Below are positions 1 to 15,108 of a stretch of 64,000 bases of DNA, piece after piece. The position numbers and the translations under genes were made by a program. Origin of the DNA: Stenotrophomonas sp. NA06056 (GTDB lineage: Bacteria > Pseudomonadota > Gammaproteobacteria > Xanthomonadales > Xanthomonadaceae); NCBI RefSeq assembly GCF_013364355.1, contig NZ_CP054931.1, positions 1,550,001-1,614,000 of the forward strand, given 5' to 3'. Each line of letters starts with the position of its first letter. The stretch's first letter is position 1. Under the pieces are notes generated by a model. The model worked only from the letters and a program-made list of their open reading frames with translations, did not search any database and was not told the origin of the DNA.

Positions 1-1348
1 GCAGGGCAAGGTCGAGGCTGCACGTACGCGCATCGACCGTATCGAAGGCGAGCTGAGCCAGTTGCTGGAGACCCTGGACATCAACCGCGAGCAGGCGCGT
101 GAAGCGCGTTCGCGGCTGGAGAATGCGGTCAACAGCATGGGCGACCTGGAGTCGAACCGGCAGGGCCTGGAGGGCGAGCGCCGTCAGCTGACCGAGGCGC
201 GCGATCTGGCCCGCGACGCCGCCCGCGCAGTACGCGAGCGTTCGCACGCCTTGGCCCTGACCCTGGAATCGCAGCGCGCCCAGGTGGCCTCGTTGAGCCA
301 GGCGCTGGAACGCATGAGTACCCAGCGCGGCCAGCTGGATTCGCGCTTGGGCGAACTGCATTCGCAGCTGGACGAAGGCGATACACCGGTCGAGTCGCTG
401 CAGGCCGAGCACCAGAACGCGCTGGAAGAGCGGGTGCGTGCCGATCGCGTGCTGACCGAAGCACGCACGCTGCTGGATGGCATCGACGCCGAACTGCGCA
501 ATTACGAGCAGACCCGCCACCAGCGCGACGAGCAGGCGTTGTCCCAGCGCGAGCGTATTTCGCAGCGCAAGCTGGATCAGCAGGCATTGGTGCTGAGTGC
601 AGAAACCCTGCAGGGTGCAGTGGAGAAGGCCGGTTTCGTGCTGCAGGATGTGATCAACGCGCTGCCGGAAGAGGCACGCCTGGGCGACTGGGAGCAGGCC
701 GTGCACCAGATCGATGGCCGCATGCGCCGGCTGGAGCCGGTCAACCTGGCGGCGATCCACGAATATGGCGAAGCCTCGCAGCGCTCGGAGTATCTGGATG
801 CCCAGCACGTGGATCTGACCACCGCGCTGGAGACTCTGGAAGATGCGATCCGCAAGATCGACCGTGAGACCCGTGGCCGCTTCAAGGACACTTTCGATCG
901 CGTCAACGCCGGGGTCCAGGCGTTGTATCCGCGCCTGTTCGGCGGCGGTCACGCCTACCTGGAACTGACCGGCGAAGACCTGCTCGACACCGGTGTGACC
1001 ATCATGGCGCGCCCCCCGGGCAAGCGGGTGTCGAGCATTTCGCTGCTGTCCGGTGGCGAAAAGGCGATGACCGCGGTGGCGCTGGTGTTTGCCATCTTCC
1101 AGCTCAACCCCGCGCCGTTCTGCCTGCTGGACGAGGTGGACGCGCCGCTGGACGAAGCCAACGTCGGCCGCCTGGCCAACATGGTCAAGGAAATGAGCGA
1201 AAAGGTGCAGTTCTTGTTCGTCAGCCACAACAAGGCCACGATGGAAGCGGCGCACCAGTTGTCGGGCGTGACGATGCGCGAACCGGGTGTCAGCCGCCTG
1301 GTCAGCGTGGACCTGGAAGAAGCCGCGCGATTGGCGGGCGCGGCCTGA
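1..1348 (+). CDS. smc: Chromosome partition protein SMC, C-terminal part (5' end outside window)
   Basis: The reading frame is open from base 2, so the gene starts before the window; 448 residues are visible. Most of it is Arg/Glu/Gln-rich coiled coil (to about residue 215), followed by the C-terminal ATPase half-head. The ABC signature [11 protein letters not shown] is encoded near base 1045 and the Walker B/D-loop [14 protein letters not shown] near 1120. SMC dimers with ScpA/ScpB compact and segregate the chromosome; the N-terminal Walker A half and the hinge are not in view. zipA follows 46 bases downstream on the same strand, the usual xanthomonad order smc-zipA-ligA. Family assignment is secure; the only defect is truncation by the window edge. 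Confidence 0.97.
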   Translation, partial: QGKVEAARTRIDRIEGELSQLLETLDINREQAREARSRLENAVNSMGDLESNRQGLEGERRQLTEARDLARDAARAVRERSHALALTLESQRAQVASLSQALERMSTQRGQLDSRLGELHSQLDEGDTPVESLQAEHQNALEERVRADRVLTEARTLLDGIDAELRNYEQTRHQRDEQALSQRERISQRKLDQQALVLSAETLQGAVEKAGFVLQDVINALPEEARLGDWEQAVHQIDGRMRRLEPVNLAAIHEYGEASQRSEYLDAQHVDLTTALETLEDAIRKIDRETRGRFKDTFDRVNAGVQALYPRLFGGGHAYLELTGEDLLDTGVTIMARPPGKRVSSISLLSGGEKAMTAVALVFAIFQLNPAPFCLLDEVDAPLDEANVGRLANMVKEMSEKVQFLFVSHNKATMEAAHQLSGVTMREPGVSRLVSVDLEEAARLAGAA

Positions 1349-1394
1349 CGTGCCATCCTAGTTACCTGAATGAACTAGCCGGAGAACCTAACGA

Positions 1395-2132
1395 ATGTCC
1401 GACACGGCACTGTTGCGCATCGGCATCCTGGCCGCCGGCCTGCTGTTGGTCGCTGCGATCTTCCTGTTTGGCCGTCCCAAGAAGAAGCCCCAGGGCCGTC
1501 GCTTGGACAGCGCCGAGCCGACCGCCGGCGAGCGCCGCGAGCCGGTGCTGGGCGAGGATGGCGTGCCTGTGGCCGACGCCCGCGTCGAGCCTGGCATGGG
1601 CGATGCGGTCGAGCAGGCCGAACTGGGCCTGCCCGATGTCGATGGCGCGGCCAACGACCTGGGCAAGCGTGCGACGCAGGATTTCGACAAGATCGTGTCG
1701 CTGTTCGTCGCCGCCCGCGCTGGCGAGCAACTGCGCGGCGAAGACATCGTCGTGGCCGCGGAAAAGACCGGCCTGGTGTTTGGCCACATGAATGTCTTCC
1801 ACCGGCTGGTCGAGGGTCATCCCGAACGCGGCCCGATCTTCTCGATGGCCAGCATCATGAAGCCGGGCAGCTTCGACATGGGCAACATCCGCGCAATGGA
1901 AACCCCGGCCATCGCCTTCTTCCTGACCCTGCCGGCGCCGCTGACCGCGCTGGATGCATGGGAGAAGATGCTGCCGACCGTGCAGCGCATGGCCGAGCTG
2001 TTGGATGGCGTGGTGTTGGACGACAGCCGCAACGCGCTCGGTCGCCAGCGCATCGCCCACATCCGCGACGAACTGCGCGCCTACGACCGTCAGCACCAGG
2101 CCCCGCCGTTGACCAAGACCCCACGCTGGTAG
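1395..2132 (+). CDS. zipA: Cell division protein ZipA
   Basis: A 245-residue protein with the ZipA plan: a short periplasmic start, one membrane segment at about residues 8-26, a basic patch (RPKKKPQGRR), an acidic/Pro-containing linker, and a C-terminal FtsZ-binding domain from about residue 95 to 235. ZipA anchors FtsZ to the inner membrane at the division site. The start ATG has GGAG about ten bases upstream. It sits between smc and ligA, as in related genomes. The stop codon TAG is part of a GTAG tetranucleotide that begins a run of palindromic SMAG-like sequence. Confidence rests on the N-terminal anchor and gene order. Confidence 0.93.
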   Translation: MSDTALLRIGILAAGLLLVAAIFLFGRPKKKPQGRRLDSAEPTAGERREPVLGEDGVPVADARVEPGMGDAVEQAELGLPDVDGAANDLGKRATQDFDKIVSLFVAARAGEQLRGEDIVVAAEKTGLVFGHMNVFHRLVEGHPERGPIFSMASIMKPGSFDMGNIRAMETPAIAFFLTLPAPLTALDAWEKMLPTVQRMAELLDGVVLDDSRNALGRQRIAHIRDELRAYDRQHQAPPLTKTPRW

Positions 2133-2149
2133 GCACAGCAGGTCCTGGC

Positions 2150-2204
2150 GTGCCGACCAACGGTCGGCACCCACCAGACCAGTAGATCCACGCCATGCGT
2201 GGAT
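2150..2204. repeat. Two SMAG/REP palindromes between zipA and the aminotransferase gene
   Basis: The first is a 9-bp perfect stem (GTGCCGACC / GGTCGGCAC, loop AAC) at 2150-2170. The second, at 2182-2204, is GTAG followed by ATCCACGC-CATG-style palindrome, the same sequence type as the array at 62.6-63.0 kb. They lie between convergent genes, where such hairpins may help end transcripts. Confidence 0.85.
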
Positions 2205-2208
2205 TCGG

Positions 2209-3333
2209 TCAGGCCGGTACGCCCGCCACTTTCGCGAACGCTTTGCGGAACGCCGCCATCTCTTCCTCGGTACCCACGGTCACGCGCACGCGCTGCGGCC
2301 AGATCGGCCAGCTGCGGCCGATCACTACGCCGTTGTCCGCCATGGCCTTGGCGAAGGCGGCTCCATCGCGCTGCACATCCACCACGAAGCAGTTCGCTTC
2401 CGTTGGCAGGCAATGGAAGCCACGCTTGCCCAACCAGGCGATGGTGGCCTGCCGTGCCTTGGCATTCTGCAGGCGTCGCTGCGGGATCAGCTGCAGGTCG
2501 CGCAGGCTGGCCAGTGCCGCCGCCAGGGCAGGCACCGGCAGCGGATTCTCGCCCAGGCTGGCCAGCTCGCGCAGGCGCTCGGGATGCGCCGCCGCCACGC
2601 CAAGGCGCAGGCCGGCCATGCCGTACAGCTTGGAGAAGGTGCGCAGCACGATCAGATCATCGCGCCGGGCCACCTGTGCAATCAGGCTGGGCTGTTCGCT
2701 GTACTGCAGATAGGCCTCGTCCAGCAGCACGCGGGTACTGGCCGGCTTGTTGGCCAGCAGCCAGGCCAGTTCGTCGGCGGGACTGATCGAGCCGGTAGGA
2801 TTATTGGGATTGCACACGTACAGCAGGCCGGTCGGTCGCGCGTGCGCGGCGGCTGCCATCGCGCGCAGGTCATGTGCGCCATCGCTGCGCAGTGGCACCT
2901 TCTGCACATGGGCGCCGCGTGCGGCTGCCTTCTCGCCCAGCGTCTCGAAGGTCGGGTCGGCCACCACCAGGCCCGCCTGCGGGCCAGTCCACAGGGTCGC
3001 CGCACGGTTCAGCGGTTCGCTCGAGCCCGGATACAGGCGCACATGGTCGGCGGGGATGCCGGCCTGGGCGATGAAGGCGTCGCGCACTTCACCGGCCAAG
3101 GCGAAGCGGTAACGGCCGCAGCTGGCGATGCTGTCGCGCGCCGCCTGCTGGGCAGCAGGCGAGGGGCCGTAGGGGCATTCGTTGAAGTTGAGCAGCACCG
3201 CGCCCGTATCGGCGTTGGGCGGGGCCACGGTCGCCGGCTGTGCATGGGCCGGCCGAGGCAGGCCGCTGCTGGCGAGCGCGAGGCCGGCGCCGGCCAGTTG
3301 CAGGAAGTGGCGACGGGAGGCGGGCAGGGTCAC
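2209..3333 (-). CDS. Tat-exported PLP-dependent aminotransferase (histidinol-phosphate aminotransferase-like)
   Basis: A fold-type I aminotransferase of the HisC-like subgroup. PLP-site signatures are present: NPNNPTG, then LLDEAYLQY (cofactor Asp and Tyr), then RTFSKLYGMAG with the Schiff-base Lys, and a late RVTVG Arg. The N-terminus has a twin-arginine signal (SRRHFLQLAG followed by a hydrophobic stretch and AHA cleavage site), so export is expected, which is unusual for a biosynthetic HisC. I start at GTG 3333, with GGAA eight bases upstream (374 residues); GTG 3339 is an alternative, and the longer open frame to 3501 runs into ligA promoter sequence. Substrate cannot be told from sequence; histidine biosynthesis itself is unlikely given export and isolation from his genes. 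Confidence 0.85.
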   Translation of the reverse strand: MTLPASRRHFLQLAGAGLALASSGLPRPAHAQPATVAPPNADTGAVLLNFNECPYGPSPAAQQAARDSIASCGRYRFALAGEVRDAFIAQAGIPADHVRLYPGSSEPLNRAATLWTGPQAGLVVADPTFETLGEKAAARGAHVQKVPLRSDGAHDLRAMAAAAHARPTGLLYVCNPNNPTGSISPADELAWLLANKPASTRVLLDEAYLQYSEQPSLIAQVARRDDLIVLRTFSKLYGMAGLRLGVAAAHPERLRELASLGENPLPVPALAAALASLRDLQLIPQRRLQNAKARQATIAWLGKRGFHCLPTEANCFVVDVQRDGAAFAKAMADNGVVIGRSWPIWPQRVRVTVGTEEEMAAFRKAFAKVAGVPA

Positions 3334-3483
3334 AGGCACGGTTCCGGAAGGGCGACCGACGCACGCTAGCGCCGGCAGTGTTGGCCGGCAAGTAGTTGTG
3401 TAGAGCCGCTGCCAGGCTCGACTGTTGTTCGCCGTCCGTTGAGCCTGGTTCGACGCTGCAGACAGGGCCTGACGCGCAGGCGC

Positions 3484-5987
<2,504 letters not shown>

Positions 5988-5994
5988 CGAACCG

Positions 5995-6016
5995 GCCGGG
6001 CGCGCAGGCGCCCGGC
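5995..6016. terminator. Hairpin after ligA
   Basis: Perfect 9-bp GC stem GCCGGGCGC / GCGCCCGGC with a 4-base loop, 8 bases after the ligA stop. It has no T-run, so it is a weak terminator or RNA-stabilising structure. Confidence 0.45.
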
Positions 6017-6038
6017 ACGCAACCTCAAAGGAACACTG

Positions 6039-6524
6039 ATGCAGACCGCCCCGCTGGATTTCCGCCTGGCCACCCGTGCTGACGAGGAACTGCTGATCGC
6101 GCTGATGCGCGATTTCTACGCCGAAGACAAGATCGAATTCGACGATGCGCGCGTGCGCCGTGGTGTCGATGCACTGCTGGCTGATCCGCGCAACGGCGAG
6201 GTACTGCTGTGGCTGGACGAAGTTGCGGCCGTGGTGGGCTATGCGGTGATCGCGATGGGCTTCAGCCTGGAGCAGGGCGGTCATTTCATGCTGCTGGACG
6301 AGCTCTACCTCAGCCATCGCGCGCGTGGTCGTGGCCGTGGCAAGCGGGCACTGGCCATCTGCGAACAACGTGCGCGTGGGCGCGGGGTCAGCCGGCTGCG
6401 TCTGGAGGTCAACCATCACAACGAACTGGCGCGCCGCCTGTACCTGGCCAGCGGCTACATCGATGACACCCGCGATCTGCTGACCCTGCCGCTGGACCAT
6501 CCGCGCCCGGAGGGCATCCTGTGA
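6039..6524 (+). CDS. GNAT family N-acetyltransferase
   Basis: A 161-residue single-domain acetyltransferase. Visible GNAT features are the beta-strand DELYLSHRARGRGRGK, giving the acetyl-CoA pyrophosphate loop (R-x-x-G-x-G/K), and the C-terminal RLEVNHHNELARRLYLASGY, the typical motif B/A end. The substrate is unknown. The ATG is preceded by AAAGGAA at good spacing. The stop overlaps the start of epmA by four bases (GTGA), so the two are translationally coupled; that might hint at a role in protein modification, but this is inference only. Confidence 0.9.
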   Translation: MQTAPLDFRLATRADEELLIALMRDFYAEDKIEFDDARVRRGVDALLADPRNGEVLLWLDEVAAVVGYAVIAMGFSLEQGGHFMLLDELYLSHRARGRGRGKRALAICEQRARGRGVSRLRLEVNHHNELARRLYLASGYIDDTRDLLTLPLDHPRPEGIL

Positions 6525-7477
6525 GCGAGGCACTGCTGCGCAACCTGCAACAGCGAGCCACCCTCAATGCGCTGGTGCGGCGCTTCTTCGCCGAGCGTGG
6601 CGTGCTGGAAGTGGAAACGCCGATCCTGTCGGTGGCGGGCAACACCGAGCCGAACATCGACAGCTTCCACACCGATTTCAGCGGCCACGTCGATGCGGGT
6701 GGTCGCCGCCGCTGGCTGCGCACCTCGCCGGAGTTTCCGCTCAAACGCCTGCTCGCCGCCGGCGTTGGCGATTGCTATGAGCTGGGCCGGGTGTTCCGCA
6801 ATGGCGAAGCCGGCGGCCGCCACAATCCCGAGTTCACCATGCTGGAGTGGTATCGGCTTGGCTGGGACCATCATCGGCTGCTGCAGGAAACCGCAGAGCT
6901 GGTTGCGCAGGCGCTGGCGCTGGTTGGCCGCAGCGCGAGGTTGCATGTGTTGAGCTATCGCGAACTGTTCCAGCAACAGGCCGGCGTGGACCCGTTCGAT
7001 GCCGACGAGGCAGAACTGCGGGCCGCGCTGGGCGAAGTGCATATCGATCCGGTGGGCCTGACCCGCGATGACTGGCTGGATCTGTTGATGACGCACCGTA
7101 TCCAACCGCATTTCGATGACGCGGTCATGACCGTCGTCCACGACTGGCCCGCCAGCCAGGCGGCGCTGGCGCGCATCCGCGCTGGCACACCGCCGTTGGC
7201 CGAGCGTTTCGAGTTGTACCTGGGCCCGGTGGAACTGGCCAATGGTTATCACGAACTGAACGATGCGACGGAACAGCGCGCGCGTTTCCAGCATGATCTG
7301 CAGCGCCGCCACGCACGGGGACAGGTGCAGCCCGCACTGGATGAAGCGTTGTTGCAGGTGCTGCCCTCAATGCCGTCCTGCGCCGGCGTTGCCGTTGGCG
7401 TTGATCGCCTGTTGATGGCGATGCACCGTACGCCGCGCATCGCCGACGTGCTTGCATTCGATTTCGCCCACGCATGA
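6521..7477 (+). CDS. epmA: Elongation factor P--(R)-beta-lysine ligase EpmA
   Basis: A 318-residue class II lysyl-tRNA-synthetase paralogue without an anticodon-binding domain, matching EpmA (GenX/PoxA), which attaches beta-lysine to a conserved Lys of EF-P to relieve ribosome stalling at polyproline. Motif 2 lies in TSPEFPLKRLLAAG...ELGRVFRNGE, the substrate loop in HNPEFTMLEWYR, and motif 3 in GVAVGVDRLLMAMH near the C-terminus. The GTG start overlaps the preceding acetyltransferase stop. EpmB and efp are not in the window. Confidence 0.93.
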   Translation: MSEALLRNLQQRATLNALVRRFFAERGVLEVETPILSVAGNTEPNIDSFHTDFSGHVDAGGRRRWLRTSPEFPLKRLLAAGVGDCYELGRVFRNGEAGGRHNPEFTMLEWYRLGWDHHRLLQETAELVAQALALVGRSARLHVLSYRELFQQQAGVDPFDADEAELRAALGEVHIDPVGLTRDDWLDLLMTHRIQPHFDDAVMTVVHDWPASQAALARIRAGTPPLAERFELYLGPVELANGYHELNDATEQRARFQHDLQRRHARGQVQPALDEALLQVLPSMPSCAGVAVGVDRLLMAMHRTPRIADVLAFDFAHA

Positions 7478-7602
7478 CCTGATGATTTCCCATGGACCTT
7501 GCAGGCTGAACGAAAATGGGCTTTCTCGCGCTTGATTCAGCAAGCACGATGATGCTCTTATCACAGTCGATACCGCACACTTGCGTCGTGGTTCATCCAT
7601 TC

Positions 7603-8346
7603 ATGGGGAAGGCTTTGGTCAAGTGGTTTGCGGTCGTGGCTGCACCGATGTACTCCATGGCGATATGGGGTGCTCTGCTTCCGTCGGCCGCATCGGCGCA
7701 GTCGATTGGCTATGACGGCGAAGTGGTGACCTGCGAATCCCGCGACATGGGCTGGGTGCACTGCGATATCGACGTCAGCAACGGCGTCGACCTGATCCGC
7801 CAGTTGTCCAGCAACAGCTGCATCCGTGGCAGCGAGTGGGGTACTGACCGCAGTGGCGTGTGGGTGACCCTGGGCTGCCGTGCCGAGTTCCGCGCGCGCC
7901 CTGCAGAAAATGCCGCCGCGCCATCGGCCGAGGGGCGCAAGCGCCTGGTGCGGCGGGTGGTGCGCTGTGAGTCCAATGGTCGTCCGCAGAGCTGCCCGGT
8001 ACGCCTGGATGGTGCGCCGGTGAGGTTGCTGCGGCAGCTGTCCGTGCTGCCGTGCCGGGAAGGGCAGGGCTGGGGCTACAAGCGCAACGAGGTATGGACC
8101 ACCCGGGGTTGTCAGGGTGATTTCGAGGTGGCCGACGAGCAGGGCCGTTTCGTCGACATGCCGCGCCGGCTGACCTGCGAATCCAAGTCCAAGAAGCGCC
8201 GCTTCTGCGGTGCCAGCATCTCCACCAGCGCTACCATCTCCAACCAGCTTTCCAGTACCCCGTGCGAGGAAGGCAGTACCTGGGGCTGGAACCGCAACGG
8301 CATCTGGGTCGACGGCGGCTGCCGCGCCGAATTCTCGGTGAATTGA
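7603..8346 (+). CDS. DUF3011 domain protein with three Cys-rich repeats, exported
   Basis: About 247 residues from the ATG at 7603. A signal peptide covers the first 33 residues (hydrophobic stretch, then ASAQ). The mature part has three repeats of about 65 residues, each starting TCES or RCES, with a mid C[IRE].G..WG.....VW motif and ending GC[RQ][AG][ED]F; each repeat carries four Cys suited to disulphides in the periplasm. Between repeats 1 and 2 is a short Arg/Ala-rich linker. Longer open sequence upstream to 7516 lacks a ribosome site and would bury the signal peptide. DUF3011 has no assigned function, and nearby genes give no clue. Confidence 0.8.
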   Translation: MGKALVKWFAVVAAPMYSMAIWGALLPSAASAQSIGYDGEVVTCESRDMGWVHCDIDVSNGVDLIRQLSSNSCIRGSEWGTDRSGVWVTLGCRAEFRARPAENAAAPSAEGRKRLVRRVVRCESNGRPQSCPVRLDGAPVRLLRQLSVLPCREGQGWGYKRNEVWTTRGCQGDFEVADEQGRFVDMPRRLTCESKSKKRRFCGASISTSATISNQLSSTPCEEGSTWGWNRNGIWVDGGCRAEFSVN

Positions 8347-8393
8347 ATCCCGGCGGGGTCCATCCGCGCGTGGCGTGGCCCTACAATGGGGCC

Positions 8394-9458
8394 ATGAACA
8401 CTGCCTCCGACCTCGACTACGCCCGCTACGACCACATCCGCCCGATTCTGTGGACCGGCGATGCCCTGCAACTGCTTGACCAGCGCAAGCTGCCGTTCGT
8501 GGTCGAGCATGTCGCCTGCCATGACAGCGATGAGGTCGCCGCTGCCATCCACGCCCTGACCGTGCGCGGTGCGCCGGCCATCGGCATTGCCGCTGCCTGG
8601 GGTGTGGTACTGGCCGCGCGAGATGTGCAGGCGGCCGACGGAGCGCATGCCCTGCAGCAGCTGGAACCCGCGCTGCAGCGGCTGAACGCCTCGCGCCCGA
8701 CCGCAGTGAACCTGGCCTGGGCGCTGGCACGCATGCGACGTTGCCTGAGTGCTGCCGGTGCCGATTGGAAGGCGCTGCTGGAGGCTGAAGCACAGGCCAT
8801 TGCCGAGGAAGACCTGGCCGCCAACCGCCATATGGGCGCGCTCGGTGCCGGCCTGATCGAGGCCGGTAGCGGCGTGTTGACCCACTGCAATACCGGTTCG
8901 CTGGCCACCGCTGGCTTTGGTACGGCGCTGGGCGTGATCCGCGCCGGTATGGCCCAGGACCGCATCGCCCGCGTGTTCGCCGGTGAGACCCGGCCGTGGC
9001 TGCAGGGGGCGCGCCTGACCGTATGGGAGCTGCAGCAGGACGGCATCGACGCGACCCTGATCGCCGACTCGGCCGCCTCGCACCTGATGAAGACCGGTGC
9101 CGTGCAATGGGTGATCGTGGGCGCCGACCGGATCTGCGCCAACGGCGATACCGCCAACAAGATCGGCACCTACCAGCTGGCCATCGCGGCCCGCCATCAC
9201 GGGGTGAAGTTCATGGTCGTGGCGCCGTCCTCGACGGTGGACATGGATACCGTGGACGGCAGCCAGATCGAGATCGAACAGCGCGATCCGGGTGAACTGT
9301 ACGGCGTGGGCGGCACCCGCACCGTGGCCGAGGGCATCGCGGCCTGGAATCCGGTGTTCGATGTCACCCCGGGCGAGCTGATCGATGCCATCGTGACCGA
9401 GCGCGGGGTGATCCTGAACCCGACCGCGGAAAACATGCGCGCCGCCTTCGGCGGCTGA
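8394..9458 (+). CDS. mtnA: S-methyl-5-thioribose-1-phosphate isomerase
   Basis: Isomerises methylthioribose-1-phosphate to methylthioribulose-1-phosphate in methionine salvage. The 354-residue protein shows the family signatures: [14 protein letters not shown] near the N-terminus, catalytic Cys in [15 protein letters not shown], and catalytic Asp in [19 protein letters not shown] chose ATG 8394 because [18 protein letters not shown] matches family N-termini; the open frame extends upstream to 8262 into the DUF3011 gene. No other mtn gene is adjacent, and gyrA follows after 273 bases. Confidence 0.95.
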   Translation: MNTASDLDYARYDHIRPILWTGDALQLLDQRKLPFVVEHVACHDSDEVAAAIHALTVRGAPAIGIAAAWGVVLAARDVQAADGAHALQQLEPALQRLNASRPTAVNLAWALARMRRCLSAAGADWKALLEAEAQAIAEEDLAANRHMGALGAGLIEAGSGVLTHCNTGSLATAGFGTALGVIRAGMAQDRIARVFAGETRPWLQGARLTVWELQQDGIDATLIADSAASHLMKTGAVQWVIVGADRICANGDTANKIGTYQLAIAARHHGVKFMVVAPSSTVDMDTVDGSQIEIEQRDPGELYGVGGTRTVAEGIAAWNPVFDVTPGELIDAIVTERGVILNPTAENMRAAFGG

Positions 9459-9515
9459 CGCGGGCGGGGGCGGCTCCCTTTCCGCAGGAAGGGGCTCTAA
9501 CCCCTGACGGGTCCC

Positions 9516-9576
9516 ATCCATGCATGGCGTGGATCTACCGACCTTCGTCCCTGGTAGTGCCGGCCACTGGCCGGCA
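9516..9576. repeat. Pair of divergently oriented SMAG/REP elements upstream of gyrA
   Basis: A minus-oriented element at 9516-9538 (ATCCATGC-ATG-GCGTGGAT-CTAC) and a plus-oriented one at 9554-9576 (GTAG-TGCCGGCC-ACT-GGCCGGCA). The first is the same type as the 62.6-kb array unit. They fill the middle of the 273-base mtnA-gyrA gap. Confidence 0.9.
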
Positions 9577-9641
9577 GTCCCTAAGTTCCTGATTTGTGCC
9601 GGTAAAATCACCGTAAAAGCAGGCGGAAAACGGCCCCGTGT

Positions 9642-9649
9642 GGTAGAAT
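9642..9649 (+). promoter_or_regulatory. Candidate -10 element upstream of gyrA
   Basis: GGTAGAAT, 82 bases before the gyrA ATG, the same octamer as before ligA. The surroundings are A-rich (GTAAAATCACCGTAAAAG). A clear -35 was not found. Confidence 0.4.
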
Positions 9650-9731
9650 CCAGCGGTTGAATCGAGGTTCCGGCACGACCGCCCCCGGGTGGATGCGCCG
9701 GACTGGACCGCTACCAGACAACGGAACCCGA

Positions 9732-12446
<2,715 letters not shown>

Positions 12447-12470
12447 TCCTGTCGCGACACCGAGGTACCC

Positions 12471-12499
12471 GACGACGCCGGCCTTGCGCCGGCGTCGTC
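12471..12499 (+). terminator. Strong hairpin after gyrA
   Basis: Perfect 12-bp stem GACGACGCCGGC / GCCGGCGTCGTC with loop CTTGC, 24 bases after the gyrA stop; no U-run follows, so its efficiency is uncertain. Confidence 0.6.
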
Positions 12500-12576
12500 G
12501 TGTCTGCCGTCGAAAATACGCACGCACTTCACGGTGACGATGGCATAAGGGCGCATGCTGCCCCCGGAGATCGTCG

Positions 12577-15108
12577 ATGTCCGCCACGCCGCAGTCCGCT
12601 TCCGTCGCAACGCCCACCTCCCGCCACCCGCTGATCACCGTCCTGGCCTTGTTGCTGATCGTGCTCGGCCTGATCATCGGCGGGCTGGGTGGCTGGCTGG
12701 CCAGCCTCGGCGGCTCTTGGTACTACGCCATCGCCGGCCTCGGCCTGCTGGTCTGCGGCATCCTGCTGTGGGGCAATCGCCGCAGCGGTGCACTGCTGTA
12801 TGCACTGGTCTTCCTCGGCAGCCTGCTGTGGACCTGGTGGGAATCGGGCAGCGACTACTGGCGCTGGGTGCCACGCCTGGGCCTGGTGACCGCGCTCGGC
12901 ATCGTCCTGGCATTGCTGGCGCCGACCCTGCAGGCACCGGTATCCAAGCGCCTGTCGCGCAGCGTGGCTGCCGCGCTGATGCTGATCTTCGTGGCCGCCT
13001 TCGGCCTCGCGTTTGCCCCCCATGGCCTGGTCGATGGTCACCAGCCGTTCCCGGAGCCTGCCGTCAGCGCCGGCCTCGATCCGACCCGTGACACCACTGG
13101 CTTGCAGCCGGCCGATCAGCCGGCGGAGGGCGATTGGCCTGCGTGGGGGCGCAGCAATGCGGCAACGCGCTATTCGCCGCTGCAGCAGGTCACGCCTGAA
13201 AACGTCGGCACCCTGCAACTGGCCTGGCAGTTCCGCACCGGTGACCTGCCGAAGAAGCGCTGGGGTGCGGAAACCACGCCCTTGAAGATCGGCGACCGAC
13301 TGTACCTGTGCACCGCCCGCAACCAGCTGATCGCCCTTGATGCAGGAAGCGGGAAGGAACTGTGGCGTTTCGATCCGAAGGTGAAGGATGCCTCGATCCC
13401 GTACACGGCCGCCTGCCGTGGCGTGTCCTATTACGAACAGCCCAGCGCACCCACCTATGCCGATGCAGCGTTGGCCGATGCCGCCGCCGATCTTGCCCTG
13501 CCAGCACCACCGCCGACGCCATCCGGTCGCAGCGCAGCGCCCGGCAGTCGTCCCGCCTGCAGCGCACGCATCATCGAAGGCACGCTGGACGGACGCCTGA
13601 TCGCGGTGGACGCCGACAGTGGCCGTCCCTGCGCCGGTTTCGGCAACAACGGCCAGGTCGACATCACCCTGGGCATGGGCGACGTGCCGCCGGGCTACGT
13701 ATCGATCACCTCGCCGCCGGCGATCGTCCGCGGGGTCATCGTCACCGGTCACCAGGTGCTGGATGGCCAGCGCCGTGACGCGCCCTCCGGCGTGATCCAG
13801 GCCTATGACGCAGTCAGCGGCAAGCTGCGCTGGGCATGGGATATGGATCAGCCCGAGCGCAGCGGTCTGCCACCGCGCGAGCAGACCTACACGCGTGGCA
13901 CACCGAACATGTGGACCACTGCGACCGGTGATGAAGCACTGGGCCTGGTGTACCTGCCGATGGGCAATTCAGCGGGCGATTACTGGAGTGGCTCGCGCAC
14001 GGAAAACCAGAACACGTACGCGACCTCGCTGGTCGCCATTGATGTAGCCAGCGGCAAGCCGGTCTGGCATTTCCAGGCGGTGCGCAAGGACGTCTGGGAT
14101 TACGACCTCGGTTCACAGGCCAGCCTGATTGAGTATCCGACAGCATCGGGCAAGGTGCCGGCGATCCTGCTGCCCACCAAGCAGGGCGACCTGTACGTCC
14201 TCGACCGTCGCAACGGCCAGCTGCTGACTCCGGCCGAAGAGCGCAAAGTGCCGCAAGGCGGCGTAGAGCCCGAGCAGCGTGCCGCTACCCAGCTGTTCTC
14301 GCTGTACCACACGCTGCGGCGCGACGAGGCGCTGACCGAGCGCGACATGTGGGGCATCACCCCCATCGACCAGCTGGTCTGCCGCATCCAGTTCCGCAAG
14401 GCGCATTACGAAGGGTTCTACACGCCGCCCAGCAGCGATCACCATTCCATCGAATACCCCGGCTACAACGGCGGCTCGGACTGGGGCAGCGTGGCCATCG
14501 ATACGCGGCGCGGCGTGATCGTGGCCAACTACAACGACATGCCCAACTACAACCGGCTGGTGCCGCGCGCCGAGGCCGACCGCAAGGGCTGGCTGCCGCG
14601 CGAGAAGATCCGGTTCGACAAGGGTGGTGCAGAAGGCGCGGGCGACCCGCAGGTGGGCACGCCGTATGGCATCCAGGTCAACGCTGGTTGGCGGCTGCCG
14701 TTCACCGGCCTGCTGTGCAAGCAGCCTCCCTATGGCGGTATCCGTGCCATCGACCTGCGTACCGGCAAGTTGCTGTGGGACCGTCCATTCGGCAGTGCGC
14801 GCGGCAACGGACCGTTCGGCATCCGCTCCGGCCTGCCGATCGAGATCGGCACGCCTAACAATGGTGGTTCGGTGATCACCGCCAGCGGACTGATCTTCAT
14901 CGCCGCAGCAACCGACGACCTGCTGCGCGCGATCGACCTGAAGACCGGCAAGGAACTGTGGCACGCGAAGCTGCCGGCCGGTGGCCAGGCCAATCCGATG
15001 GTGTATGAGCAGGGTGGGCGCCAGTACGTGGTAATCGTCGCAGCCGGGCATCACTTCATGGAGACCCCGAAGGGTGACTACGTGATGGCCTATGCATTGC
15101 CCAAGTAG
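12577..15108 (+). CDS. gcd: Membrane-bound PQQ-dependent glucose dehydrogenase
   Basis: Oxidises glucose to gluconolactone in the periplasm and passes electrons to ubiquinone. The 843-residue protein starts with about five hydrophobic segments in the first 145 residues, then an eight-bladed quinoprotein propeller beginning DWPAWGRSNAATRYSPLQQ. Tryptophan-docking type repeats such as GKELWRFDPKV, GKLRWAWDM, GKPVWHFQAV and GKELWHAKLP are visible, as is the family end GQANPMVYEQGGRQYVVIVAAGHHFM. GGAGA lies six bases before the start. The stop codon overlaps a GTAG palindrome. PQQ synthesis genes are not in the window. Confidence 0.93.
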   Translation: MSATPQSASVATPTSRHPLITVLALLLIVLGLIIGGLGGWLASLGGSWYYAIAGLGLLVCGILLWGNRRSGALLYALVFLGSLLWTWWESGSDYWRWVPRLGLVTALGIVLALLAPTLQAPVSKRLSRSVAAALMLIFVAAFGLAFAPHGLVDGHQPFPEPAVSAGLDPTRDTTGLQPADQPAEGDWPAWGRSNAATRYSPLQQVTPENVGTLQLAWQFRTGDLPKKRWGAETTPLKIGDRLYLCTARNQLIALDAGSGKELWRFDPKVKDASIPYTAACRGVSYYEQPSAPTYADAALADAAADLALPAPPPTPSGRSAAPGSRPACSARIIEGTLDGRLIAVDADSGRPCAGFGNNGQVDITLGMGDVPPGYVSITSPPAIVRGVIVTGHQVLDGQRRDAPSGVIQAYDAVSGKLRWAWDMDQPERSGLPPREQTYTRGTPNMWTTATGDEALGLVYLPMGNSAGDYWSGSRTENQNTYATSLVAIDVASGKPVWHFQAVRKDVWDYDLGSQASLIEYPTASGKVPAILLPTKQGDLYVLDRRNGQLLTPAEERKVPQGGVEPEQRAATQLFSLYHTLRRDEALTERDMWGITPIDQLVCRIQFRKAHYEGFYTPPSSDHHSIEYPGYNGGSDWGSVAIDTRRGVIVANYNDMPNYNRLVPRAEADRKGWLPREKIRFDKGGAEGAGDPQVGTPYGIQVNAGWRLPFTGLLCKQPPYGGIRAIDLRTGKLLWDRPFGSARGNGPFGIRSGLPIEIGTPNNGGSVITASGLIFIAAATDDLLRAIDLKTGKELWHAKLPAGGQANPMVYEQGGRQYVVIVAAGHHFMETPKGDYVMAYALPK